A DNA stretch of 64,000 nt from Simmondsia chinensis (taxonomy: Eukaryota; Streptophyta; Magnoliopsida; Caryophyllales; Simmondsiaceae), in NCBI GenBank assembly GCA_018398585.1, contig JAGTTD010000010.1, forward strand, positions 33,396,638 to 33,460,637, read 5' to 3'. Below are positions 44,913 through 57,012 of the stretch, in pieces (the stretch's first letter is position 1; each line of letters starts with the position of its first letter). Under the pieces are notes generated by a model that saw only the letters and a program-made list of their open reading frames with translations, was not told the DNA's origin and searched no databases. A program made the position numbers and the translations under genes.

Positions 44913-46134
44913 GTTTATCGTCTTCATATATTTGTAGCGAATATATTGGTTCTCGTTTGTGCCTGGAAATCCTGTGCGGAGATATTAGTGATCTCTTTTA
45001 TGTATCGTGAATTTTGGTCCTTTATTTGAATATCACGTCGGTGAATCTTGATTGTAGTTGTGCTTTGTTATGTCTCTTTTAGAGGATTGATATTATTATA
45101 GGCACCCAGTCTTTATTAGGCGCACTGATTATCATATCGAAATAAAATTATTATGTGATCTGCTACTAGTTTCTTTCATCATTTAAGAGTTATTATTTGC
45201 GCCGCTTGTGCTTTGTTTAAAAACAACAGCCAAAATTTTTACAACTTTGCAGGTACAGTGCAAATCGAACAATGTAAATCTTTTGTTATATTTTCTTCTT
45301 TTCATTGAGTTTGAATGATGTTCTTTTATTACGTTTCACCATAGAATTTTAATATGGGCTCGACTTTATTACTAAACTACGCAAATAACCATTTACCAAG
45401 AAAGCAACATAAGTTTTTTAATAATTAAATTCGATGCTTTACATCAATATAATGTATGTGACTTACATGTCAAACGTAATCTGCAAGAGTCAGTCACAAC
45501 ATCCAAAAGATTCAAAACATAAACTATACACATTAAATAGGGGTGTGGAAACTAGTTTGCAAAGGTTAAACTGTCAGGCAATTAGAGGATGCTCTCGAGC
45601 CATCTTGTTTGGCGCGTTCGGCAATAATGCCTATGCCAAAAGGAAAGTAAAGAATATAGTATAACTGCTACATTATATTATTGGTATATGAATTAGATAC
45701 TCAAACTGTGTTCATTTAGAGGTTGCTTAGTATATCTCTCTTTGTGATTTTTTATTTTTTAAAAAATAAAAACTAAATTTTAAATACGATTTTTTGTTGT
45801 TTTTTTGAAAACTAAAAGTTAGAAAAAAGATTATTTCTAAAATCAAATTCAAAAATAAAAGAGGTAAATAAGAAACTATACGAAACACGCACTTTTTTTG
45901 ATAATTAGCTACAAAGTGGAAGTATAAAATAGATCACTCATACAAGTGAGGCCTAATGATCTCGTGTAAAGGTGGGAATAAGAAATAAAAAGTAACAATC
46001 AGCCAGTAAAATAGGAATGCGGGGAAAAAATAGGCAAAAAAATCAAACAGGCATTATACGACTGCATCACTACTAAATGAGACTGGACGTAGGGGAAGAG
46101 ATCGAACTATATCAGAGCTAGGGACAGATTAATA
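44913..46134. other. 3' flank of IMA-like gene; LINE tail
   Basis: About 44913-45190 is a plausible 3' untranslated region (T-rich, no ORF). 45720-45900 has MITE-like TTGCTTAGTATATCTC and GAAACTATACGAAACACGC ends. 45895-46060 repeats the GATAATTAGC LINE-tail motif. No other gene seen. Confidence 0.5.
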
Positions 46135-46545
46135 GACTGTTAGGACCACCCACAAATTTATCGAACATTAAATCAAAATAGTAAACACGAGATTGAAGGT
46201 AATGGGGGAAAATATTAGACACCAGATAATTTACTTGGTTCAGTCGAAGCCTACATCCACGGAGGGGGAGCAACAATATTCACTATATAATCGAGGATTA
46301 TTATTTTTCTCTCTTGCTTGCTCCTTTTACAACATCAACCAAGAGCGTCCATAAAGAGACCTCTTACAATTGAAACCGTTGGAATACAAAGAGTCATGCC
46401 ATAAACACGGGCCCTAATAAATCCAGGTAGTAATTATAACGGTAACCGAAAATGAACAGTCGCCGCACTTAACACAGACATCGAACCAAACATGTCCTCA
46501 GCAATAACCTTTTGTAAGAATATGACAAAAGCATATTTTTATTGT
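46135..46545 (-). repeat. Decayed copia LTR remnant
   Basis: TGTTAGGACCACCC near the left; TTTACTTGGTTCAGTCGAAG and CCTACATCCACGGAGG form the box also found in the LTR at 12760-13522 (TTTACGTGGTTCAGCC, CTCCACGG). No internal region identified. Confidence 0.45.
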
Positions 46546-46734
46546 GCTTCATAATATTCTAGTGTCACAGTTCACATATTATATGATTAAAAGCTAAGCA
46601 AAAGATAGAATAATTTTGAAGAGATTTCCATTCGATTCCTTCTATATTTTCCAGACATACTTTGTTATGCGATCTATCAACATTGTGACGTAACATCTTG
46701 CAAAATTATATTAGAGACCCTCAACTATTAAAAC

Positions 46735-46845
46735 AACAACAACAGATCCAGTGCCTCAAAGGGCTCCCGTGAGATGTACACAAACTTACTCCATTTAATA
46801 AGCTACTCTAAAGGAAGGCTGTTTCCGAAGTGCTCCTATCCTATA
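46735..46845 (-). mobile_element. SINE 3'-domain fragment with (TTG)n tail
   Basis: AACAACAACAACAGATCC (TTG-repeat tail on the minus strand) followed by AGTGCCTCAAAGGGCTCCCG, TGTACACAAACTTACTCC and AGGAAGGCTGTTTCCG. Same 3' domain as the 5S-headed SINEs, no head. Confidence 0.6.
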
Positions 46846-47416
46846 AAGTGAAAATGGAACAATAAAATATGTAAGCAACAATAGACAGCAGCAATGGCAA
46901 ACATGTCAGCCTAAGGGCATTATGAATTAGCATTGTCGTGCTCCTCTATCTTAAACCGTTATGTTAACTATATATATTTTTACCTGCTATTTGACTCTAT
47001 ATAAAGTCATACTTTTATTAAGATTTAGAGACCCTAGATTATTATTTGAAATAGATGTTACTATCTTAATTTTTAATTTGTCATACATTGATAAACTATC
47101 AATTGGAGTAGACACTTTTATTATATTCTTTCCTATTGTTTTAACACCATTAGTAACCAAAAATTACGTGAAGATCATCTGATTTGATGACAAAATTCCA
47201 ATTTCAAGGCCATCTCTACATTTATTGTCCATTGCTAAAGTTGGCAGAATTCACGGTTTTAAAAGACGGCACTTCGATGGTAATGACTCATGCTATTGGC
47301 GCTTATTGTCTGGCATTTTGCCTATGATGGTTACTGACATTAGCTTCCGCAGTACTTTTAGAATGAGCTTTTGGATCAAGGCCAAATGTGTGGACTCTCG
47401 AAGAGCTGGCAAATTG

Positions 47417-47868
47417 TGATGACCCGATACCCGACACGACCCTAACCCGAAAAATTTTAAATTTGTTGGGACCCAAAGCCGAAAATAAACCGACTTGAAT
47501 TTGACCCGACCCTAACTTGACCGGACCGAGCTGACCTAAAACCTGTGATGACCCGAGACGCAAACAAGACCCATCTTATGTTCCGAAATGACCCAAATTC
47601 AAATCTATTTTAACATAAAATCTATATAATATGCTAATTATAGTCATTTTGTTTTGTGATTTTAGTTATAATTTTCAAGGTTGAATAAATATATTATCAA
47701 TATAACTTGATGGGTCAACCTGAAATCGGAGGTGACTTAAGGATACTCGACCCGAGGTTAACCCAACCCACAGTTGACCCGAACTGATTGCAACCCAACT
47801 CGAGACTGGCCCGACCCGTGGTCGTCCCAAACCCGAGGATGACCCGACCCGACCTGATTGCTAGGTCT
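47417..47868. repeat. Degenerate GACCCG-type dispersed repeat
   Basis: Many TGACCCGACCC words in both orientations, from GATGACCCGATACCCG to GACCCGACCTGATTG, in otherwise AT-rich sequence. Internal organisation resembles the GAGCTC-type repeats; ends not resolved. Confidence 0.5.
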
Positions 47869-49045
47869 ACTCCACACTCTCCAGGCGAGGTCTTTAGGAA
47901 TGTCAAGTTCATAAAAAGTCAGTGTGCTATTTTTGGCTATCTCAAGAAAACATGAGGTTGTGTTTTTTTTTTACAATGTATTTTGATTTTGTTTATATTG
48001 TAATTATTTTGATTGGAGGAACAATATTTAGTGCCAGGCATGGCTACTTTGATAGCATTCTCAGTCTTAATCTTGTGAGTATATCTGTTATTTTCCCTTT
48101 TACACACTATATGTGCGCCTTTCCGATTTCTCTCAAGAGACACCGACTTTTGTATCACGAGCTATCTCTCGCTAATCCAAAAAAAAATGTGAATTATAAA
48201 TAATATGCGTCAGGGTCTTGTGAGTGGCAAAATAATTTTACGGCCAGAATTTAAATTGAGAAAGATCTTTATAACTCTTCAAAATGAAAAGTACATAAAT
48301 ACATGATTATTCCAAAAAAGGAATATATGATGCCATTTTCAGTTCATAATTCCAAGCTTAGACTAGTATCTGCCCTTGGGGTGCCGTTGCCCTTTCAGCA
48401 GTCCAACGGTCTAATTTCTGTTCAAAAAGGTTCCCTATCTCTTACCTTTTTAAAAATAAGGGTCGATAAAAACCTCAAATAATGAAAGCAATTACGGTTT
48501 TTATAAAAAATATTAAATATTGTTATAAGTTACAATAGAATTTAACAAAAAAAAAAAAACATTAAGTGAAGTTATTAAGTTTAAATTTTAATAATAATTT
48601 ATATAAAAAATTTTTTAAAGTATTACTTACAAGTAAAAATTAGAGCCTATAATGAGAGTGTCTCAGTTGGTGGTATTTTCTACCCATACATTTATCGTCC
48701 AGGGATCAGAAGTTCAATTCTTGTTGAAGATATACTCATAACTTATCTGCTTATAGGAACATATAAGTTGTTCTTATAAGTTAAAGTTGGTTGAGGTAAC
48801 TCAATCTCCAAAATAAAATAAAAAAAAGGATAAAATCAGAACTTCTGTAATGATACCATTGTGAGCCGCATTTTTCCAATCGTGGCTTGTCAGGGTGCCA
48901 CCTCAGATTTGTCTGTGCACGTGGGATATACACGCACATTGCAGGCACCACGTCGCCATGCACGTGGTCATGACTGCAAAACGAGTTCTGCTTTGAAATT
49001 ACATTGCATCCTCATAGGATAACATCACGTGGGAATAAAATTACG
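47869..49045. other. Intergenic, no gene seen
   Basis: AT-rich with one GC-richer stretch at 48860-49035 that holds several ACGT-core (G-box-like) sites (see findings). Confidence 0.5.
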
Positions 49046-49370
49046 GCTCCGTTTGTTTTGAGAAAAATAGCTTTTTTCAGAAATATATTTTTCTTAAGAA
49101 TAGATTTTTCAAGAAAAATCAAATTTCAATTAATATTTTTCCTTGTTTGTTTTGGCGGAAAACATGCTCTGGCCTTATAATATTACTTATTTATTATAAA
49201 AAATAATCTTCTATCAATTATACTATATATTGTTATAAGATAACACAAAGTAGCGAATAAGTTATATAAGCTTCTTTTGATTGTGAAGAAGTTATTTTTG
49301 ATGGAAAAATACAGAAAATTTATCACTTAGGGACCTAAGGTTTGACCATTTATCAACCAGATAACCTACA
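49046..49370 (+). mobile_element. Truncated MITE related to 55848-56579
   Basis: Starts GGCTCCGTTTGTTTTGAG like the element at 55848. 49265-49370 (GCTTCTTTTGATTGTGAAGA, TTATCACTTAGGGACCTAAG) matches the reverse complement of about 56250-56395. Homology stops at 49370, exactly where the gypsy LTR begins with TG. Confidence 0.6.
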
Positions 49371-50354
49371 TGTAGAGGGTAAAAATAACCAGGTTAATAT
49401 TAAAATAGGATAACGAGATAATAACGAAAATAAAAATACAATTTATTTTATTTTATTTCCTCTCTCTCCTCAAACTCTCTGTTTCTCTCTCCCACGAGAT
49501 CTGCTTCTCTCTCTCTCCTGAGATCTGCTCTCTCTCTCCCCTATTGTAGCTGTACGGCTTTCTCTCCCTCTCCCTCACGTTACTCTCTCTTTTTTCTTTT
49601 TCTCCTCCTACAGCCAAGCACCACCGGCCGCCAAGCACCACCAGCGGCCAAGCATGCCTACCGCCAGGCACCACTACCGCCAGCATGCCTACCTCCAGGC
49701 ACCACTACCGCCAAGGCCTACCACTACCGCCAAGCGCCTCCTACCACCAAGGCCTGCCACTACCGCCAAGGCCAACCACTACCGCCAAGCACCGCCTACC
49801 GCCTACCGCCAACACCAACCCTCCTCTATAATTATCTACCATAAGAGGGAAGGAGGGGGGGGGCCGATTCTCTCTCCTCGCCCCTGTAGCAGTACGGACG
49901 AGCCCCTTCTCCCTCTCTTTTCTCTTTCTCTCTCTCTTCTCCCTTGTGGCCTGCCGGTATGGAGAGCCCCTCACGGCTCACCGGTGACCCCTCCTCTCTT
50001 TTCTCTCTCTTCCCTTACCGTCCGGGTACCGCCCCAAACCTCGACGGTGCCGCCCAGCTTCGGGTACCGGCCCCCTCGCCGGTACGGATTCCGGCCACCA
50101 GCCACCAAGGACCCCTTCTTCATATACGATAAGTATTTATTATTGTTTATTTACGCTATTTACTTATTATTTGTTTTATGATGCTTTTACTAACTTAGGC
50201 ATCGGAGAGGTCTCCCACGGGCAAACCCGTGGGTCCCTCTAACGGCCTCTTTTATTTTTGCAAGGATATCAGGATAAGCGTTAGCAGCTGCTTCTACAAC
50301 GAGGGTTGAGTCTCGCTCTCATCTAAAAGAACCTAACCAAAAATCCCCGAAACA
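49371..50354 (+). repeat. Ty3/gypsy LTR
   Basis: The right end CCCCGAAACA is followed after two bases by a gypsy primer site. The left end TGTAGAGGG is inferred from the break in the flanking MITE. It contains a long pyrimidine tract (49458-49610) and CTACCGCCAAGCACC repeats (49615-49810) whose ORFs are simple-sequence artefacts. Confidence 0.65.
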
Positions 50355-50356
50355 AT

Positions 50357-50374
50357 TGGCGCCGTCTGTGGGAA
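50357..50374 (+). other. Gypsy primer binding site
   Basis: TGGCGCCGTCTGTGGGAA, the usual primer site of many plant gypsy elements, two bases after the LTR end. Marks 50375 onward as internal region. Confidence 0.8.
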
Positions 50375-51975
50375 GATAGTTGCCAGCGTTTAACTTGATA
50401 CCCCATACAAATTGCCTAAGACCCTCACAAAACTGGAGGCTACAGGAGCCGTTTACATCAGATAAGTCTTTAATTTAACTTTTTCTCTGTTTATTTGCCT
50501 TGTAATACCTCTAAATTAGGATTTTAGATGTAAGTTGTCAATAAATTTGAGACAAGCTTTACTCCTAAATAAATAAAATTCGTAGCTTAAACAAAAAAGA
50601 AAAAAAAGGGAAAGAGAGAGAAAATTTGGGGTATTTGTCCAATTTCATTTAATGCAAGCATTTATAAGGTTTACATTAACGCAAGTACTTGTACTGTAAT
50701 TTCAATATTAGTTGTACCAGGAAACTAAGTAAGTTAGTTTCAAGGATTATTGTTAAAGTTTATTGTCCGTATCATAAGAATATTGCACTGTAACTTTAAA
50801 TTCTACTGTTCATGTATTGATCCTCAAATACGTGTTTAAGGATTATCAGTTTGGCGAGTCAAAACATATCGTTCAAATTACACACCTAAGTCCACCCAAA
50901 TCGGAAGCATCAATATCGAGTAAATGGGTGAACCATGCTAGCGGTCAATATACAAAGCTAAACGCAACTCTTTTTATAAAAAATGCCGCCCAAAGCTGGG
51001 GGCTTCGCCAATAATAACACGTAAGGCTAAACCCATCAAAGTTTGCCTCTTGGGTGTCCAACTTAATCGGAACACTACCAACGAGCGTGATAGTGGAGAC
51101 GTTGTCTTCAGCTCCCCAAGACTCGAGCTACCGCCAATTTTGTCGGCGAACGCTCTTTTAAAGCTCCACCACTCACCTTTCAACTTAGGTATAGGGAAAC
51201 TTCACCACTAGTTGGGCCAACACCCACCAACAGTACCATAAGCTACCGGGGGTAACCATAGAACAGCATCAAAATGAACAAACTGTGAAGCTACCACCAG
51301 CAAGCTTGGCTAGACCCTAACCCCAACAAACTTGGCTGGGTGGCCTCGTTAACACCTTTAGTGGGTAACGCATGGCCACGTAACCTAAAAAAGGCAACCG
51401 CTAACAATCTTGGGGATAATCCCTTAAAGGTAACAGTGGGGTCACAAAACGGTGCCCTCTGCCCGCCTAGCCAAAACCCAACCGTCACACAATTCAATAG
51501 AATGCGTGCAACCAACCATAGATGGCTATGCATTGTGTAACATGTCGGGTTGGACTCGCCAACAACCATGGCGGAGGTCCCACTAGTAAAGACGTCGTCC
51601 TTAACATCTCAAAACTTGAGTGGCCGGCCGCTAACAAGGTGGTTAAAAACACGTTAAGAGCTTCACTACTCACCTTCTAACCCAAGTAAAGAAGAAATTG
51701 CTACTAGGTGAACCAATACCGACGGTGCCGTAGGCTACCGTAAGTAACCAACAACGCTAAAGCAAACAAGCTTGGCTTGGCTATTACCGCCAACAATTTG
51801 GGACAGGAACTCCCACCAGCTGACCCAGCGAAGATTTTATACGAAAGGTTACCGCCAAGTTTTGGGTATTAGGCGGAAAAACTAATAATACACGTGCCAC
51901 CTCAAATGAGCAATGCTTTAAATTGCCATTGTTAAGGGGAAACACCGTTCACTAAGACTACCGCCTCCCCAGGAA
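50375..51975 (+). other. Non-coding interior of gypsy-type element
   Basis: No gag or pol recognised. From about 51000 two roughly 495-bp segments repeat in tandem (ACTCACCTTTCAACTTAGGT at 51169 versus ACTCACCTTCTAACCCAAGT near 51667; GTAACCA ends). Right end of the element not found. Confidence 0.45.
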
Positions 51976-52466
51976 GGAGACATCATAAGCATACCCTAGC
52001 GGTACTCCGACACCCTAGCGGTACTCCTACACGCTAGCGATACTTCCATACCCTAGCAGTACTCCTACACCCTAGCGGTACTCTCACACCCTAGCGGTAC
52101 TCCTACACCCTAGCGGTACTTCCATACCTTAGCGGTACTCCAATACCCTAGCGGTACTCCCATACCCTAGCGGTACTTCAACACCCTAGCGGTACTCCTA
52201 CACCCTAGCGGTACTTCCATACCCTAGCGGTACTCTCACACCCTAGCGGTACTTCAGGGCGGTACTCCTACACCCTAGCGGTACTCTGACACCCTAGCGG
52301 TGCTCCTAAACCCTAGCGGTACTCCTACACCCTAGCGGTGCTCTAACACCCTAGTAGTACTCCTACACCCTAGCGGTACTCTAACACCCTAGCGGTACTT
52401 CAACACCCTAGCCGTACTCTCACACCCTAGCGGTATTCCTACGCCCTAACGATACTCCTACACCTG
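51976..52466. repeat. Minisatellite, 19-bp unit, about 25 copies
   Basis: Tandem ACACCCTAGCGGTACTCCT with small variants (TTCC, CTCA, CTAA at the variable end). The core CCTAGCGGTACT is strongly kept. No coding frame. Confidence 0.9.
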
Positions 52467-52517
52467 TCTTGGTTCATCCATTCTCTAATAAAGAAGCTAA
52501 TACTCTTGGAACTAAGG

Positions 52518-55245
52518 ACATTGAGGTATCTGCAGCGAGCTATTAAACAACTAGCTCCATCGCCTGCCAACTTCAACAAAAGTCAGTATAACACAATAGT
52601 GGAGCAAATATCATATCAATAAAATCATATCTCCACCCCAAGTATTCACATAGTACACATATAGTATGTATATCATATATACAGTTGGAACGAAAGACAT
52701 ATACCGCAAAGTTATCAATTTCACATTATCATCATAATTGGGAAACATTATCATCTCAAATGAAATAACCAGTAGTTTAGGTCCTAGAAGACCATATACC
52801 CATTCTCATCGTACTTAGAGTACATGCATTATTACTAATAAGGGTAGTTCATATATTACCAATGTTGCATCAAATTTTTGGTGATATCAAGAGAACTAGG
52901 TATAGAAGACCATAATGCACAAGGTGCCTTTGCAATTCAACTTAAGGCAACCTAAGCCTCTGCAAGGCGCTAGAGCTCAAGTGCTAGCATCATCAAGCTA
53001 TTCACCCTGACTTTGAACAGTCACGAAAATAATATTTCCACCATAATCAATTTCCATAAGATAGCTATAACTAGCGAACATCGATGGAACTACAATATTC
53101 ATGAGAAATTCCGGTCAAATAACATTTATCATAGGCTCTTGGGTCTTATAAAACCCCCACAATGGAATGTCTCACACTACATTCCTAAGCCATTTAATTT
53201 TTCTACCTGCTAGCTCAATCTTTAAGAACAACTAATCAATGCAGATTCACAAAGTGTAGATCACTAACGAGCCTAAATACATAATTATTAGTAGAATATC
53301 TCTCATCGATACCATACACCCAACCTGACGAGGAGTCTATTACAAAGTAAACCCCGTTTATAGTACTTCACTAGTACCTCAACAATTTAATTAGACTACT
53401 TCAATATTCATCATGCGCATCAACGTATGTAGACTAAATCTACTACTGACATATGATACAATAGGACGAATATTGTGTTATTCATCAAAACATAATGCTA
53501 TCAATCACTTTAGCGTATTTAGCTTGTGACGCGACCCCACGTTTTTCTCCTTAGCAAGTGAACACTAGTGTCATATAGTATGCCATCCAAACGATCAGCA
53601 TGAGCATAAAACATATGACGACAACCCAAATAAGGTATCCAGACACAAGCTAAATACCAAGCCTATGATCAATCTAGGTTCTCATATGACTTGCATGTAA
53701 CCCTTTTCCGAAAATTAGAAAAGAAGGCATGAAACAATGATCCTAAGGGCATAATAAGTCTCCAAAGACAACATAAGTCCTCATATGACTCATACATATC
53801 ATGTTTTTCCCAACTTTTGGCTAAAACTCAACAAAACAATCCAAAAACTAGCATAACACCAGTATGGACAGCAACATTCAGCAGCTAAATGTCATAATCT
53901 GCTGTATGTACACAACATACAGCCCAAAAACCGTATAAAAGTAATATGGACAACGACATACAACAGCTACACATCAAGTAGCAACATATTCAGCTTGAAA
54001 ACAATACATAAACAACCCATTTATCGTCACTATAAGCAACATGTAACAACATGTACCAACTTGCTTCAAATATAGGCATGGGAAATACATGAGACACATC
54101 ACACATGGATTTTCACAAGAACTAACAAGTCCTATTATCTCTTTACAGTGATCAACTACTTCAATAGGTCACTCAAATATATGCAAGAAAACAAGTCTCA
54201 CGTACAAGGTTAATTTGATGGATAAAACTCAAACATACCACGCTCTACCAACACAAGGGATTCAAGATGTGCAACTAGACATGCTTAACCTAAGAGTTGC
54301 CAATTTTAGGCTCAAGACTCCATTCTTGAATTTAGCATTGATTTACTTTTTCCTTTCTCATTTTCGTAGATAATATCCAAGTTCTCTTGACATCTTACTT
54401 CAGAGGGCTGGGATTCGAAATAGGTAGTTTGCAAATTGCAAGGCTGCTTCATGCAGATTGAATTAATTTACAATTTTACTTAACGCCTTTTTCCCAATTG
54501 AAATCTCCTAAATCTCTTTTTGGGAAAAATATTTTAACTTTTTTTTTCACGTGTAAAAAGTACCTATATGCACTTAATTCTGTAAGTTCTTTCAAATGCT
54601 TCTATATTTTCGAGGATGGCAACAAGGCGTACCCCGCAGGTATTCGCCACCACCTCCTACCCATTATATAGGGATCATATCCTTTTTCGGATCTAGTACT
54701 TAGTCGTTCCTAAAATCAGTTTTATATTTTTGGGTCTATCCCTTGACCACTAGTTTTAACCTTAATTTAGCCATTAACCTTCAATTTATTTTTAAATGCC
54801 CACTCTACTACCAATTGGTTTTACACCGTTTAAGAATGTCTGCGGGTTTCCGTGAATGATTAGTAATCTCTCTAAGACTAAAATCAACATACCTCATGAT
54901 CTAACATATTGATAATCATGTTTAATCACAAAGAAACCTCCACCTCAAGCTCTCATGTCACTCTTGTATCTTACACTCAAGTTGGCAATTACTTAAACAC
55001 GTGAGATTATTGTCTTTTATGTATCTCTATCAGGGTGAAATATCATTACTTCAACCTAACTAGATAAAAACCAATATAATTTACATTGTCCTTTTAGAAG
55101 TCCAAACTAATGCAATCCACACAAGTTCTTACAAAATTATCATTATTATCTTACGAGGCTGTACTCCCCCACATTTCGCTAACTTGAAGCATAAGGCATA
55201 TGAGTATGAGTTTATCTAATCAACATAAGTTTAATATGTGCATCA
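52518..55245 (-). repeat. 2.8-kb non-coding dispersed repeat, copy 2
   Basis: Colinear with 28463-31290, with a 23-bp insert near 54890 and several small gaps. Lies inside the LTR at 57013 as copy 1 lies inside the LTR at 32072, so it belongs to the same element type. No ORF of coding quality. Confidence 0.7.
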
Positions 55246-55847
55246 CATAAGATCATAAGGCTTAATCAAATAAAACAATTTTGTTCTACATATGCGGGGG
55301 TGAAACTTCATATGAACATGTGAAAACTTATCCAAATGAATTAGACAAAACTGTCCTAATCGTAATGTAAATAACAAGTATCTCTTCTGGATAAATATCA
55401 AAATTCATATTATGAAAAATATCTTTCTATAATTTTCGTTTGGGCAGACATTTTAAGCCTCAATTAGATCATTTTCATTATGGCCCAAAATATGTCTCAT
55501 TTGTCGATAGCACAAGCAAAATGGACCTCTTTTACCTGGCCAAAATAAACTGAATTTTATAATTATTGGTTTTAATTACGTGACCATTTATTTGATCAAT
55601 GCTTATTATCACAATGATGGGTTACCAGTGAATTAAAGATGCAAATAAATACTATTGATAAATGTTACGGTCAAGTGTAGCAAAATTTTAATTTTGTACC
55701 AGAGCTAATAGTGTGGGAAAGAAATAAAAAAAAAATTTTGGTTTTTCATGCATAAAAATCGGTCACCATAGGACAAAAATAGTTTTAAATTATATTTTGG
55801 TTCCAACATATTTATTTAAGCATCTTCAAGATAGAAGAGTACTTTTA
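55246..55847. other. Interior of the same element, no gene seen
   Basis: AT-rich. Weakly similar to 31290-31500 at its start. Confidence 0.4.
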
Positions 55848-56579
55848 GGCTCCGTTTGTTTCAAAGGAAAAAGAGATTCTCGGAAATAGTTTTCCTAATT
55901 TCCGTTGTTTGGTGCCAAGATTTTGACGGAAAACATTTTCATAAGGAAAAGCTTTTCCTCTCAAATGAGGAAAATGTTTTCCCTTGTAAAAGAAGGGAAG
56001 TTAGCATTCCAAGTATTTTAAAAAGTTTTGGGGTATACGTCAGTCGTAATATAACACATAATTTAACTAATATGTAGATATATTCCATCATGATTCAGTA
56101 AAATTTTTTGTAATCTGCTTAATTTTTGTTAAAAACATTGATATAATTATATATATTATTGTAATTAAGTACCACATCAACGCTCTATGATGAAAATTAA
56201 TTAGATTTGATAAAAATTTACCAAGCTCGGTATCTGAATGATAATATTTTGAAACATCAATGGGGCCCATTGTATATTTCGAAATATGTAGGTTATGTGG
56301 GTGATAAATGGTCAAACCTGGGGTCCCTAAGTGATAAATTTCCTGTATTTTTCATTAAAAATAACTTCTTCATAATCAAAAGAAGCTTTAAACTTTAAAC
56401 TTTTTCATCTCTCGCTTTTTCCTTTTAAAACATACAAAAACACATCATAATGCGGAATTAAGTTTTCCTTTGAAACAAACAAAGGAAAACCCCATTTAGA
56501 TTTCTTATTTCTTAGGAAAATCTTTTCCGAAGAAAAACAAATTCTAAAAATCTAGTTTTCCGCTAAAACAAACGGAGCC
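55848..56579 (+). mobile_element. MITE with TTA target duplication
   Basis: GGCTCCGTTTGTTT at the left and AAACAAACGGAGCC at the right are inverted repeats; TTA at 55845-55847 and 56580-56582. Subterminal AAGGAAAA/TTTTCC words. Includes a segment (56190-56395) of the TATCACTTAGG-type repeat. PIF/Harbinger-type by its duplication. Confidence 0.75.
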
Positions 56580-56582
56580 TTA

Positions 56583-57012
56583 TACTCATTAGTTTTAGAT
56601 AATGATAGGTTTGAAGATTCAACAATTTATGCATACTCCAATATTAAACTGAGGGCGAGGACAACCCACCAGCCCTCATCGGATCTTCACCTTTTCGGCT
56701 TAGGTGCACTTAAATAGCTAAGAAAGCCTCGGACCAATTGCGCCTTACTTTTTGTCTCTCTTCACTATGCACCTTACTTTTTGTCTCTCTTCACTATGCA
56801 CCGTTGTCGCGCACTTAAACAGCACTACTCGTGGCTTGAGGAGGTAACAATTAAGCCTTAAGCAAAATAACCAGCATCATAATATTTTCCTTGAATGTCT
56901 TTTTTAAACTAATCACATTATTATGTTCTAATCACTCACACTAAGTATTTTTAGAAATGTCAATAAGAGTAAGCTCGTAGCTATAGTAGATTACAGAAAT
57001 CGTCTTTTAGAT
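56583..57012. other. Element interior next to LTR, no gene seen
   Basis: A 33-bp local duplication (GCACCTTACTTTTTGTCTCT) at 56751-56800. Ends with GAAATCGTCTTTTAG (56996-57010) beside the LTR. Confidence 0.5.

Noticed and set aside
47225..47563. Possible host exon (RVHTFGLDPKAH segment on minus, or plus-strand ORF)
   Set aside because: No recognised family, no supported splice sites, and half of the minus-strand ORF is GACCCG-type repeat.
49453..50181. Several Pro/Ala/His-rich or Arg/Glu-rich ORFs on both strands
   Set aside because: They arise from pyrimidine tracts and CTACCGCCAAG repeats inside a gypsy LTR.
51976..52466. CRISPR-like array
   Set aside because: Units are head-to-tail with no unique spacers, in plant DNA; it is a minisatellite.
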